NCBI GenBank assembly: GCA_033980235.1
Contig: CM067070.1
Span: forward strand, 7,828,195-7,892,194
Source of the DNA: Diadema setosum
Lineage: Eukaryota > Echinodermata > Echinoidea > Diadematoida > Diadematidae
Direction of reading: 5' to 3'
DNA length: 64,000 bases
The translations under genes were made by a program, and so were the position numbers. The notes under the pieces were generated by a model. The model ran no database searches. It was not told the DNA's origin and was given only the letters and a program-made list of their open reading frames with translations. This document shows positions 37,464 to 50,463 of this stretch, in pieces; the stretch's first letter is position 1, and the number at the start of each line of letters is the position of its first letter.

Positions 37464-38719
37464 TAGACCTAAAATGTATACTCCCTTCACCTTCCCTTAT
37501 CCCTCCAACCCTTACTACTTCTGTACTGGATGACACTGCATTGGACAGCTTGCTGTCTGAATATTTCCTCCAAAATTCTGCAAACGTTGATAGTTGTTGT
37601 TCTTAAGCAATCTTTCAGGAGTGTCTGCTCGTTACACTCTCTAACTCCATGCAACTGCATTTAACCTTCATGCCATGAACTTGCCCATATCTGTGTTAGG
37701 ATTCTGTTGATTCTAGGTGATGGTCTACAGTAGATACAGACATCTACTACAGTAAATGTTCTGGTTTGCCATTTGTGTTTGTAGAGTATGGGCCTGTAAG
37801 GATATTAAACTCTTCACTCATTTTCTCTAAAAAAAGAGGGAAAAGGGTCATCACAGGGGATAGCTTATCGATTGAGAAATGATAAAGTATGAGGTGGTAG
37901 ATAAAAAACACACAAAAGCAAGATGGACGAAATAATAAGAGAAAAAGACGTAGATGGAACAGAATGATGAAGCGTAGGTAGACAGACAAACAGACACACA
38001 GACCTGACAGTTGAATTGAGGGCAAACCTTAAAACTGGAATGGCGGAGCTCATGGAGGAAAAAAACAAATCATATGCTTTATACTTAATAACACAAATAC
38101 ATTTTGGTATCTAGCTGGGGCGTACAGAGCACATTTGCTGTTTTGTATATTGTACTCTCTGTGTCTCTCTGAGTTAATTTGGCCGTGTGGGGCACGGTTT
38201 TTGTCGGCACATGGCGTCATTCTTTGTTGTCCGCTCGGCCACTGTGATTCAATTTGTATTGTGTGGTATTACCACTCAGATATACATATAATATCAGAGC
38301 CGAGCCCCTACCCCCTGCCCCCCCCCCCCTCGCTCCCTACCGCCCCTGCCATTCTACGGTTAACACGGTTAACGTGGCTTAGAGCAGTAGTAATCATGCA
38401 TGCTTTAATCAAGTTGAAAAGTGGGGGGATATGATATGATTCGGTTTCACCAATTTCGCCAATATTCGATGCACTTTACAAGGTGCAGGTTGTTGGTAGC
38501 ACAGAGCTAATCTAACCCCAATCTCTCTCTCTCTCTCTTTCTTTCTTTCATCCTCTCTCCTTCTCTCTCTCTCTCTCTTTTCTTTACTTTTAGCCCATAT
38601 TTTTCTTTCTCTCTTCTTCTCTTTTCCTTGCTCTTCCATCATCTCTTTCTCACTCTGCCCTTCTTTCTATCTCTCTTCTCTCATCTCTTTCTTCTCATCT
38701 CTTCTCTTTCTCAGTCTTT

Positions 38720-38754
<35 letters not shown>

Positions 38755-41361
38755 CTTTTCTCTTCCACCATTAATACATTGTCATCAGATTGTTAAATAT
38801 TCTCTTTTTCATCCTACTTCTGATTATTCTGCGAATTTGCTTAATCATCCACTTTCTCCTTGCTACAGACAAAAAAAAAATGACAATTTTAGCTGTGCTC
38901 AGTGTATCAGGATACTACCCTCAACTATATGATTCGGTTCAAGCCATTGTGTTTATCTTCATTCGTGTAATATGTTTGTACAGAATGTATTCCACTTACA
39001 ATTTGTTTTTTGTTTTTTGTCTTTCTGTTTGCTACATTTGTTATCATTTGTATAAGAATATACAATGAAGTGAGTTCTTTTCAGGTAATTTGTCTCATGT
39101 TATTTTTGTGTACTCTGTTATAAATTCATTTATTTTCCTGTGTAGTGTAGTGAAATTAAATCAGCCCAAAGACATTAACAGCAGATGTTCCTAGGATTGC
39201 AAATAGTTACTGTGTGCCTTAGAATTGTATACTTAATCGATGTACTTTACATGACAATGCATAAAATCAAATGAAAGTGGAAATATGTGATCTGGCCTAT
39301 AGTACAGTTTGCCAGACTTGGTTCTCTAAACACATCCAATAGTTGCATATATACCTGTGACAGTTTCGATGATGTGCTCTTTCTCAAACAACAGCTAATC
39401 GGCAACTATTGGATATGGTTAGAAAACTTTTTATCTATATTCATCAACCGTCCTTATGAACTTACTTTGCAATTGTTTCTATCATGCTCTTTCAAAACCA
39501 AGTGTGCATAGTTTGAAGAGTGTTTTTAACTGGAATCTTTTTTTTTAATGCATCTCACATTATGAATCATTAAAAATTATAGAAAACAATGGAAAAGAAA
39601 TGATGTAGAAGTTTGAAATTGCAGTGCAAAACACCAGCAAGATTTGTTTCTCAAATTTCATATGCAACACGATACTAAAAGCATGATCTATTGTGACAAA
39701 AGAGACAGAGAGGGGGGGGGGGGAGTAGGAATTATTGAAGCTGTTTGAAGAAAAATGAATTCAGATGATCATTTTTATTCTTTAAAGTTGCAGTATAGCT
39801 TTATGAACTCATCAATAAAAATGTCCTAGAAATGCTAAAAATTCATTGGAGCACTGCATCTGTAAACATTGTTTTTTTTTTCTCTCCTATCATTTGATGC
39901 GTCTTTAATATACAGTCTCTCACTTTAAAAGACTATGTAACATGGAAAGAAAAGGTTGACCCAGCTGAACAGCTTTTCATTCACTGTTCACTGCCTACCA
40001 TAGATGCATTCGAAAACCACGACTTGAGCAGGTTTGCTAGAATAGAATGACTTTTAGCGAATACGTATGTACACTAAAATGTATGCTCATTCATAACATT
40101 CTATTCCAGTCAAGATTTATCGGCTGGGTGTGTGCAGGGTATAAATCTGCATGCAATTTGTCGCAGAGATTCCCCGAATATTATTTCTGAATCAGACCAA
40201 CTTTTCCATTAAACAATCTCCTTATCACTACCAGGTCTTTAATAGATGAGGTCAGAAGACAGGTTTTAACGATGTCTTTGTTTCCAGTCGAAGTATATGT
40301 GCTGGTAGACTAGTTTCTCAATTGTTCCCCCCTCTCACTCACCGGTGGTTGCCGTGGAGTCTGGGTATGAACGATCTCGTGGGAAGCAGAATGACTTTAA
40401 TGCGGGACTTGGGTCCTTCTGTTTTTCATGTGGCACATTTTTTAAAGTTAAAAAAACTGTAAAACCTGAAATTTTGACATGCATGAAACTTTTGCAAAGG
40501 TTCATTAGGAGGCGAGATTTGCAAAAGCAGAATGCATATAACTTGTTTTTCTTAACAATGGCTTCACCGCTGCTTAGCAATTCGCAAAAAGTTTAATTTG
40601 GGGACAAAGGCCGCTGGCTCCAATTAGCTAGTGTTAATCCACTGAATAAATTTTGTTGTGAGAGTAAATAATGTGTTATTTGTGAAATATTGAGACAATA
40701 CTTTGTATGTATCTCTGAACACAATACAATAAACATCCAGTACCTCACTGTATCAACAAGCATACTCGGTCCCATTCATAGTAAACTGTGTACCTTCTTG
40801 CCATTTGTTTTGGTTTTCTTAACAGCCCACTTTCCAATCGCAAATCTGTATTTTTACACATTGTTAGTTTGTTTCATATCTTTGTTTTTTGTTTTGTTGA
40901 TCTTCTTGTTCTGTTTATCTTCTTGTTTTGATATGATCTTTTTTTTTTTTCTTTCGTTCATTTTGTGTTAAAAAGACAAACCAGTTTTCGTTCGTTCATT
41001 TTGCTTTTCTGGCCTGGGGCAAGTAGACACTGGAATTTCCCAAGTGTGAAATTTCTGTCGTTTCTGTAACTGCACAGAATAGAAGAATTAACATATTCCG
41101 CAAAGACGCTGCATCTCCTCCAACCAAGATGTGAATGAAACAAACACTAGGAAGCTGAGTTTTTTTTTCTAGAAAGGATGCTGCCCTCGTTGACACGGAA
41201 CAGGTGAATTGCCGGGTGGATAGGAAGTACAAGAGACAGAATCTATAGTCAGGCAGATATTTGCCCCGAGTTTCTCCGTCAAACAGACTCATTCAATTCT
41301 GGCTGAAAAGGCATAGACCACAAGTGGGTACTGAGAATTTTAAGGGAGAAAGAAGGACGGA
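37464..41361. other. Intron-like DNA, CT-rich and AT-rich stretches
   Basis: A CT-rich tract runs from about 38520 to 38756. Poly-C and poly-G runs occur near 38319 and 39712. The rest is AT-rich unique DNA, except the element at 40454. No exon is supported. Confidence 0.4.
40454..40595. mobile_element. ACTGTAAAACCAGA-type element, copy 2 (partial)
   Basis: It begins 'aactgtaaaacctgaaattt' and shares 'catgaaacttttgcaaa' with the 54434 copy. The right terminal repeat is not recognisable. Confidence 0.5.
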
Positions 41362-42232
<871 letters not shown>

Positions 42233-42576
42233 GTAGATAAATAGACAGATACATGAGTATATAGTTGGATAGATGGATGAATGGACAGATTTGATGGATA
42301 TATAAATATAAAGTAGAGAGAGACAGAGATGGATAGATGGATGGACAGATGGATGGACAGATGGATGGATGGATGGATGGATAGATAGAAGATAGATGGA
42401 TAGTCACTGGCACAAAAAGTAATTATAACTGAATGACATATTTTTCCTGCCATTTGCCATCTTGATATAAAAAGAGAACAGAACAAATAATGAAAATTTA
42501 GTTTGAAAGATTTAAAAAACAAACTAAAATCCTATTCCCTCTCTCCTTTTCTATCTCTCTCTCCATTCTTTATATC

Positions 42577-42602
42577 TGTCTGTCTGTCTGTCTGTCTGTC
42601 TC
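42577..42602. repeat. (TGTC)n array
   Basis: Five to six TGTC units in a CT-rich stretch. Confidence 0.85.
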
Positions 42603-42991
42603 TTTGTATTCATCTCTCTCTGCCCCGCTCCCCCCCCCCCCATCTCTTCCCCCCATCTCTTCCTCCTATCTCTTTCCTCCTTGTATTTTACGAGAACGCT
42701 GACAGAGTTACAAGGGTTTGTATTTTACGAGTTTGATGACAGAATTGTGGGCTAGTCTTGCAGACTGTTTCTCCCCTGTCACATTTGGCCATCACCTTCA
42801 AGCCTTTGGGGTCCATTTAAGCTCCATCAAAGTTGGGAGACAAAGCGTGCAACTACACAGTAATTTATGTTGTGTATATAGTAGAAAAAAAAAATGTCAT
42901 TGCATCCTGAAAACAATATCAAGCGCAGTCCATAAGACTGCCAATGATGTACGTTTAATAATGCCAACAAATAAACATGGTTGTATGTTCC

Positions 42992-43097
42992 TTAACCTAC
43001 TGAAGACTAGTCCCCCTCCCCCTCCCCCCATAATCAGGCAGGTGTCTATGAGAAATGAGTGTTCCACTTTTCAGCAAAGTCAGTCTGTCCTCACATA
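42992..43097 (+). mobile_element. 93-bp TTAA-type MITE, copy F (poly-C variant)
   Basis: It begins TTAACCTACTGAAGACTAGT and keeps 'caggcaggtgtctatgaga' and 'gtcagtctgtcctca'. The internal 'cgagtatactcg' palindrome is replaced by a C-rich run. The right TTAA is lost. Confidence 0.65.
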
Positions 43098-43798
43098 TAA
43101 GTTTTGCTTCCTTTAGTAAAAACAATTTTACCACTTAACAATTTCCATGTCTGTTCTACCATTAGAACTGTAGTGTTACTGTGGGCAGAATTTACTATCG
43201 TAATTCTTATGATTTTTTTTTTTTTTTTGCAATAAGCATTATGCCGCATTAAGATAGTTCATCATTGTGCAGTTTGATAATCAAAATCTGCAAACTTGTA
43301 GGATGGATATATTTTGAGAAGGGCATGTTGGCTAGCTGAATTCTTAAATTGCTAACAGTGCCATTTTGTCTGAAGAAAACTTGTAATTCAATTTGACACA
43401 AGATATATTGTTTGTCACTTGCAAGTCTTATTCACGTTTGTTGCTGAAGTTTCTGTGTCTCGAAAATAATGATCTCTTTGTCGCAGATGTCAGCGGCCGC
43501 GCGTTACATACGCTGTCAAAGTGATGCAAAGATTCCTGACCAGTTCATTCACAGCATTTGCTCCTTTCTCCAGGATATAGCCTTTCTTGTAATTGAATCA
43601 ATTTAGCCGGTCGCCATGGCAACGTGATTGTTAGCATTCCTTTGTCAGACACCAAAAACCACCTGCCAAGTGCACATAGCTGCTGTTTCGCTACCGTGTA
43701 CAGTGCATTTCAGGCATGAAAACTGTGATCAATGATGAATTTTTAACGGGTTCCGAGCTACCTGGTATCTGTATCTTTCTTCCTCATATATCTTTTTA

Positions 43799-43837
<39 letters not shown>

Positions 43838-43880
43838 CTTCCCTCTCTTTCTATCTCTATCTTTCTGTCTCTATCTCATC
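43098..43880. other. Intron-like DNA, no gene seen
   Basis: AT-rich, with a CpG-bearing patch at 43480-43640 (NotI-like 'gcggccgc' at 43494) and a CT array at about 43802-43834. Confidence 0.4.
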
Positions 43881-44125
43881 TTAAAGGGATGGTATAGCTT
43901 AGGTTGAGATGGGGGATTCAGATTTTAACTTCTTTTTTTTTGTAAGATAGTTAGAAACTACGAATATGAAATATTAAAGAGCATACAATTCTAAGAGGAA
44001 TTCAAAGTTTATTTGATGAAAATCAGTTTGGAAATGGCAGAGATATTCCAAAACAATGTGGTTATAATAAAAGGTGGAACCCACCTTTTATTAGGACAAC
44101 TTTGTTTTACCTCGTTTACAAAAGA
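43881..44125. mobile_element. 383-bp TTAA element family, copy 3 (left half)
   Basis: It begins TTAAAGGGATGGTATAG, then 'gaggaattcaaagtttattt' and 'aaatggcagagatatt', matching the left half of the 20722 copy, and 'cttttattaggacaact', matching the start of the right half. It fades before the right end. Confidence 0.65.
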
Positions 44126-44249
44126 TGTTTACCTACACAATCAATTGAATACCAGTGGTGATTCATAAAAGTCTCTTGATGCAAAAAAAAAAGGCTTCAA
44201 TTTGTGAAAGTTTCATGCTGTAAATGTTTCTGGTTGATGAGTACTAGCC

Positions 44250-44345
44250 ACCCCAGGTATCAGAAGGTTGAGGGTTCAAACCCCAACTGATAGAGCTCCT
44301 GATGTCCTTAAACTTCCTGTGTGCTCTGTTCCAAGTTGAGACATC
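44250..44345 (+). mobile_element. tRNA-derived SINE fragment
   Basis: The B-box-like 'ggttcaaaccccaact' is followed by 'gctcctgatgtcctta', the same arrangement as in SINE bodies. The A-box part is not convincing. Confidence 0.4.
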
Positions 44346-45118
44346 AGATGACAAGCTTTCTTCACCAAGCTCGGCAGACGTCCCAAAACATGATTCTAGG
44401 GGCAATGAGATGCATGAGTTGGGATGGGCAATGTATACTGATTAATGTTATTAGAATAGATGCAGCATTTCTAAGACGAGACAATTATACATGTAGGCCT
44501 ACAATGAGCACTGCAAACTGTACGGCTTGCTAGTGCTGTACGCATGATCAAGATTGGTACTTGACCCCTGAAATGTTTGAAGAAGTTTTCAAAACTCTCT
44601 AATCTTGTGATGAAATCTGAAATCTTCCAAGTCAAGATTTGTGTTTTTGAAGGAGAGATGGTAGATTGAGCTAAAACAAGTGAGTTTTTGTTTTGGCAGA
44701 CCGGGGTTTATTGCCCTGGATAGAAAAGGGGGGCGAATTTCAAGGGCACAATCCTCAAGTGACCCCTGGTTTGTGAGCAGAAGAGGGTCAAGAGGGGAGT
44801 TTCTCTCGCCCCCAGATTTTATCATATTTTTCTCTCCCCCCCCCCTTCTTTTTTTTTTTCTTTGCCCCTCTGACCCCATTAGGGATACCATGGGGAGTTC
44901 CTTTTCGTGCAACTGTGAAACACTGTTATGGAATGTTGGGGTTAGGGCCAAGATCATAGGATTATGTGTCTATGAGCTCAGAGCATCCATTTCCTCCCCC
45001 CCCCCCCCCCCCAATCTCTTTTCCCTCCCTGGCACGTGCACATAGACACACATAATATACTCAATGAAGTTACCCGTGTATGTTTCACTCCGATCATTCT
45101 TATATCTTTCTCTCTGCT
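44346..45118. other. Intron-like DNA, no gene seen
   Basis: C-rich runs occur at 44836-44845 and 44997-45012. Frames on both strands are short of any domain. Confidence 0.4.
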
Positions 45119-45345
45119 TATACTGTAAAACCAGAAATGTTTGTATGCATATTATTATTAATTTTTGCAAATTTCACGAGAGCCTCAGATTCACAAAAAA
45201 AAAAGAAAAAGAAAAAAAGATGCTTACGAAAGTTCTTATCTACACTAGATGCACTGAATGCTAGTGGCAATAAGGGAAAATTTCATGCCACGAAAAATGT
45301 CATCACCTCCAATTCAGGAAAGTTTAATGCCGCGAAAATATATCT
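45119..45345. mobile_element. ACTGTAAAACCAGA-type element, copy 3 (partial)
   Basis: It begins 'tactgtaaaaccagaaatgt' and keeps 'gcttacgaaagttcttatct' and 'tgaatgctagtggcaata', like the 34240 copy. The right end is not found. Confidence 0.6.
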
Positions 45346-45537
45346 TGCTTTATATATTTATGCCGACAACCTGTATGTTTCTACCTCCCTCTCCATATCC
45401 CTTGTTTTTTTTTTCAATCTATAGATATAGGCCTACCGCTTCATCTTTTTTTTCTTTTTCATTCTCCTCTTCTTGGTAAACCAACCACTCCAAAAATGAG
45501 TCACTTCTACAATTCTGTATTCTTCTCCTCTCTTCAG

Positions 45538-45620
45538 CAGCCAAACGTGGTGACTATGACCGACTCCAAGTTGTGATGAAATGCTTGAAGTTTGTCGCTG
45601 GCAGTTTAATATCTTCATAA
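45538..45620 (+). other. Weak candidate terminal exon after a strong splice acceptor
   Basis: The pyrimidine-rich 'attcttctcctctcttcag' ends at 45537 and is the best acceptor I found by eye. Read in phase 1, the following DNA encodes A-AKRGDYDRLQVVMKCLKF... and stops at TAA 45618-45620. It is phase-compatible with the signal-peptide exon, but 39 kb away and only 26 codons long. There is no obvious poly(A) signal and no known domain. Confidence 0.15.
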
Positions 45621-45668
45621 ACTATCTTTGCTCTATCAAAGATTAAAAATTATGATGACAACACTAGG

Positions 45669-45760
45669 TTAACCCCTAGAGGACGAGCTAGTACTGCTGT
45701 AACACACATTTCCCATAGACACCTGCCCGAGTATACTCGGGCCTAGTCTTCAGTGGGTTA
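45669..45760 (-). mobile_element. 93-bp TTAA-type MITE, copy G
   Basis: TTAACCCCTAGAGGACGAGC to CAGTGGGTTA. It is reversed relative to copy D and keeps 'cccgagtatactcggg' intact. Confidence 0.85.
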
Positions 45761-46055
45761 GAACTTGCTCGCACAGACATCATGTTTTTATGTGTCGATG
45801 CCACGATGTGTATGATCATGGCAAAACGTACCCCTTTTGCAGCGACATTCACACGGTATTGATGAATTTGCCAACTTGACGTGAGCTATGTAGCATGGCG
45901 AAGCATGACAGATTTCTATGGCATTGTGTGTCTAGTGGCTGAATCATAGAAAAGTTTACCATTGTGAAATTGCAGCCGATACATCAAAAAGACATATTCC
46001 ATCATTCGTGTAAACTCATGCATTTGAGAGGAAAGTGAAATTGTTAAATCTGTAG

Positions 46056-46083
46056 CCCCCCCCCCCCCCCCCCCCCCCCCCCC
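46056..46083. repeat. Poly-C tract of 28 bases
   Basis: An unbroken run of C, the longest of many G/C homopolymers in the window. The poly-Gly frame on the minus strand is an artefact. Confidence 0.9.
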
Positions 46084-46605
46084 GAAATATGATACATCAT
46101 GTTTCATATTTTCCTTACATCCGGAATCTGGTAAGAAATTAGAGTAAGAAACTGACAGGAAAAAAAAAAAAACCAGCAAGAACAAGTGTTGCTTTGATCG
46201 ATAGTCTCTTTTGAGGCTGATATTTGATATCAGTTAGCAGCTTTTTGCTCCGTACCGGTTTTTCGAAGCTAAGCGAGCGAGCTTGTTGGTGAGCTCCGAG
46301 TATGAAATGTCAGCTACCGAAAACCCAATTTCCCCCTGACATTTTTTTTCTTCTGTTGTCATGCTGAAAACATGCCTTTGGAATTTATCCGACAATAGCC
46401 TTTGTCGTGGCATGCTTGTGTCGCCGAAGACTTGAATTGAGATCGTGAATGGCTACCCAAGGTATTACAAGAGTAGATTTAGTGAGTAGATGGAAGGATA
46501 TTTTTTTTTTGTGAAAAAGAAATGAATAGAATGTGACAAAGATACTCTGTGGCTGATGATGAATTAAATATATGTGAATTACAAAGTTGGTTTGTGACTG
46601 AAACT

Positions 46606-46698
46606 TTAAAGGGGAAGGTCACCCAAAAGCTAATCAACAATCCTCTTTCAAATTACTTTAATGAAACGTTCGATAACCCTGTCTGCTCCCCCTTTAAA
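46606..46698. mobile_element. Possible short TTAA-bounded element
   Basis: TTAAAGGGGAAGGTCACCC at the left and CTCCCCCTTTAA at the right, with only about ten bases of inverted match. It could be chance. Confidence 0.3.
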
Positions 46699-46732
46699 AA
46701 ACAAAAACAAAACAAAGGTAATTTAATTAAAC

Positions 46733-46812
46733 TTAACTCGTTCCATACTAAATTCTGAAATTCCCATGAACTTAATACACAGGCCACAAGGTTCCCGTAT
46801 GGAACGGGTTAA
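46733..46812. mobile_element. 80-bp TTAA-bounded palindromic MITE
   Basis: TTAACTCGTTCCATAC at the left, GTATGGAACGGGTTAA at the right: 15 of 16 bases inverted, with TTAA at both borders. A related end (TTAACCCATTCC followed by GGGAACCT) lies at 58867. Confidence 0.7.
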
Positions 46813-48356
46813 TAGAACTCCCCTCATTGTATTTTTACTTATATACTTCTTACAATCCCTTCACCAGTAAGTGTACAACATTGCTATTTCGACTTGACTC
46901 CCCTCAATACGCCAACCTGCCATGTTTTTTTTTTTCTTTTATTATAATGGAGGCCCTTTACGAAAATCAAATATCTCAAAAGTGGGGATGGTGAGATTTG
47001 CATCATGATCAAAATTTTAAGATTTTTGCCATTGTGGACATGAATGTCTTGTGCTCCATCGTGCAATCAACATCACTATTCAAATCCCAATAAACTGTGC
47101 GATAATTTTGAAATTGTCATGATCATTTGTGTCAGGGCGAGTATGTTAATGTTGGAGCAAAATAATTTCAAGCTTTTTTATCCCATCATCACAGCAGCCC
47201 ACAAAAACAAAGGCAAAGGTCACTATTTTGGGAGATTCCGCCAGTTTAGATAACAAGTTATTGTAATTGACATCGAGATATTTCTCTCTATCCAAACGGG
47301 CACAGAAAACCTCCACAGTTGGATTGCTATTGATACTCTGCTGTTTTGTCTGTCTGAACGACACTTTTGTGTCCCAACAAGAGAGATTACGAAAGCCGCC
47401 TCCCTGATTTGGGCGTAATCTTTGCCTATTGAGGATTTATTGAGTTGCTGGTAATGCACAAGTATCTGCCGCATTGCTCTATGGAACCTCCTTAATTTTT
47501 GATGTGTGAATAATTTTTCGGCATCCCTGGGCACAGTATGTGCATTTACGTTAGAATGATTGTGGTATTATATATCACGGTAATTTGCTGGCTTCATTCT
47601 CATTGGCAAAAATTATCACGGTAATAAATACTGTGGTAATTTACTTGGTGCCATTCTCATTCACAGAATATTTTGGTATTTTCTGGTATCAAATCATTGC
47701 GCTTGCACATATCTCCAAAGGGAAAAGACACAAAGTATGCCAGGGTCACATTAGAAACGCACTGCTGAATGGTACTGTTCCTCCCCCTCCCCCCCCCCCC
47801 CCCCCCCGCCCTTTCCCCCCACCTGTCTTACCCTCCCTGCCCAAAAATCCCAATTACTAAACACACGGCTTGTTATTAACATCTTAAGTTGTAATGTTAA
47901 TATTTTCTGCGGCAAAGTCCCTGCCCGAGACACAAAGGGAGCAGTGAACGTCGAGCATTGTTCGGTGACAAGCGGCCGATAAGTTGCTGGTCAAACAGTG
48001 GGTACTTAACCTATAAGTGTCGAGTGACATTAGCTTTTAAGAAATGAAGTGAAAAGAAAAAAAAAATGATAATATGGTGATGAAGAATAAAACTAGAATT
48101 GTCTCCCAGAAGAGAATTTTGAAGTGTTCATAACTTTTTTTTTTTTTCTATTGACCTGTCACCCCATCATGTTTTTCTGTACCCCTCAATTCCCTGTGGA
48201 TTGACACCAATTGTTGGTGGAGTCAGCAACAACGGTTCATCCCTTGTTGGTAGGATTTGTCTCCCTCACCCCCCCCCCCCTTCTCAGCGCTTTAAGTAAA
48301 GAGAAAAAGAAAAAGAAACGTATGCCACTACTGTATTTGGTAATATGCCGTTTTTT
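46813..48356. other. Intron-like DNA, no gene seen
   Basis: It holds a CpG-bearing patch at 47270-47530, a poly-C-rich stretch at 47783-47822 and 'cggtaattt' repeats near 47578-47645. No exon is supported. Confidence 0.4.
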
Positions 48357-48722
48357 TTAAGGCATTATTTACCATTTGCAGATGAAGCAAAACCCAGCTT
48401 CCATACTTCAGAGTAGTTCTAAAATGTCAGTAAGGGATATAAACAACCAGTGTAAAAATGTCAATCATTATAACCAATGTTAAGTATTGTTAGATATACA
48501 AAATATGAACAATAGTTATGATAAAATTGTTTATGGAATAAACCATATACAATTATTGTAGTTTATTGAGAAAAATAGTGATAGCTCCATATATTTAGGC
48601 TCTATTGCCCAATTTTTGTATGGTAGAAAGTTTATTGATACAACTGACCTACATGTATGCATCAAATGTGATATCTCAAATTCTTTTTAAATCAGTGTTC
48701 CCAATGGTAAACAGTGCCTTTA
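48357..48722 (-). mobile_element. 365-bp TTAA-bounded element, copy 1
   Basis: TTAAGGCATTATTTACCATT at the left and TGGTAAACAGTGCCTTTAA at the right. It aligns along its length, in reverse, with 63471-63833, for example 'ccatttgcagatgaa' and 'tagttctaaaatgt'. No open frame of note. Confidence 0.8.
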
Positions 48723-49142
48723 ATCATCCTATGATGGTAAGTTTTCTCTTCCTCTAAGAATATGCTGGTCCAGAAATGCATGTTCCATTCATCTGCGCAC
48801 ATATAGGGACATGTGCTGTCGTGAAAAAAACATTCTGTTTTATCTTTGTGCTAGAGGGATAGAACTGTGTTTGGCGATTCCTGAGACAGTCAAGAAATAG
48901 AAAAGTGAATAAAAGAATAATAAAATGTGTGAACCAAACCAAAGTTAGAGAAAGTTTTAACCACTCCAGCGCCCGCTTTTTACCCGAAATGGAGATTGAT
49001 TTAGCACCCTCAAGGATTTATATTCAATCACAGATCCGTGCTCTATCGCAACCTGACCCTGCAATACAGGCAGACAAGTGCTAAATAATTTGAATGCGAA
49101 GCTCTGATACAATGGCATTAAATGCATGTTTACTTAAGATCT
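48723..49142. other. AT-rich DNA, no gene seen
   Basis: Nothing recognised apart from a TTAACCACTCC motif near 48957. Confidence 0.4.
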
Positions 49143-50463
49143 TTTTATGCCTCCGCCACGAAGTGGTGCCGGAGGCATTATGTTTTCGGGTTGTCCGTCC
49201 GTCCGTCCGTCCGTCCGTACGTCCGTACGTACGTCCGTCCGCTTTCGTTTACGCGATAACTTGAGTAATATTTAATGGAATTTTACCAAACTTGGTCCAA
49301 GTATGAAGTATGATGGGGCAATGATTTGATTAGATTTTGGGTGAAATCGGCTAAAGGTCAAAGGTCAAAGGTCAAGGTCAAATCATGAAATTGTATCCGT
49401 TTACGCGATAACTCAAGACTTGATGGAGCAAATTTCCCCAAACTTTCTTGGAGGATGATGTATGATGGGACAATTACTTGATTAGTTTTTCAGTGAAATC
49501 GGACAGAGGTCAAAGGTCAAAGATCAAGGTCAAATCGTAAAATTTATCTGTTTACGTGATAACTCAAAACTGGATGAAGCAGCTTTCACCAAACTTGGTC
49601 CAAGGATGATGTATGATGGGACAATTAGTTGAGTAGATTTTAGTGACATTGGCAAGAGGCCAAAGGTCAAAAGGTCAAGGTCAAATGCTAAAAATGTTGC
49701 TATTTCCCCCATATCTGTGCAATGCCCGCAGTTATTTTCTTGAAACTTTGTGTAGACATGTACTACTGCGTAAAGATTATCCAGAGAGAGTTTCATGTCA
49801 TAACGTCAAAGGTCAAAAGGTCAAAGGTTAGGTGAAAATGTTGCAATATCACTTTTCTCGCAAATAGTTCAATGTATCTTCATGGAACTTGGTACATATG
49901 CATGTACTGACTGGCAGGGATTATCTAGGGAATTTAGGGGTCATGGGTCAATAGTCAGGGGTCAAAGGTCAAGTTCAACTCCTCAAAATGTTACTATTTT
50001 CCTCATATACTAGTATATGCAATGATTGCATAATTGGTTTTAAAATTTAATATAAATGTACATGTATTCTTTAATGGAGATTCTCTTGAAAATTTCTAGC
50101 CAGAAGGTCAAAGGTAAAATGTTAAGGGTCAAAGGTCAGGTTTAAATGCAAAAAAAAAAAGAAGATATATTTTGTACTGTAATTACACTCTTTCTTCATA
50201 CCTTGAAAATTATACTCAATGCATAAACTTATAATAAGATCGGTCAGAAGTCAAGTAAAAATGTTCAATTCCCCAAATATGCGTACCTGCACTCTTTAAT
50301 AGACAATTATAGCAAACCCAGTTCGTGGAAAGTGAACATTCCAGATATTTCTGCCAGTTATGTGAAACTGTCATTACACATTGTGAAGACATTGTACTAT
50401 ACACCTATTGGGAGAATAATGCATTATGGCGGAGGCATCAGTCGCCATAGCGACATTTCTAGT
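49143..50463 (+). mobile_element. 1.3-kb interspersed element with ~150-bp tandem units and GGTCAAAGGTCA blocks
   Basis: It begins 'tatgcctccgccacgaagtg' and ends 'gcattatggcggaggcatca' then 'cgccatagcgacatttctag', so the termini are partly inverted. A CCGT array lies at 49193-49240. The unit start 'gtttacgcgataac' recurs at 49247, 49400 and 49550 (as acgtgataac), and more decayed units follow. Each unit ends in AGGTCA direct repeats. The same kind of repeat is common in marine invertebrates as I recall. The Lys-Val-Lys-Gly-Gln frames are repeat artefacts. Confidence 0.8.

Noticed and set aside
49643..49831. Lys-Gly-Gln-rich frames in the 1.3-kb element
   Set aside because: They translate GGTCAAAGGTCA repeats; no conserved protein.
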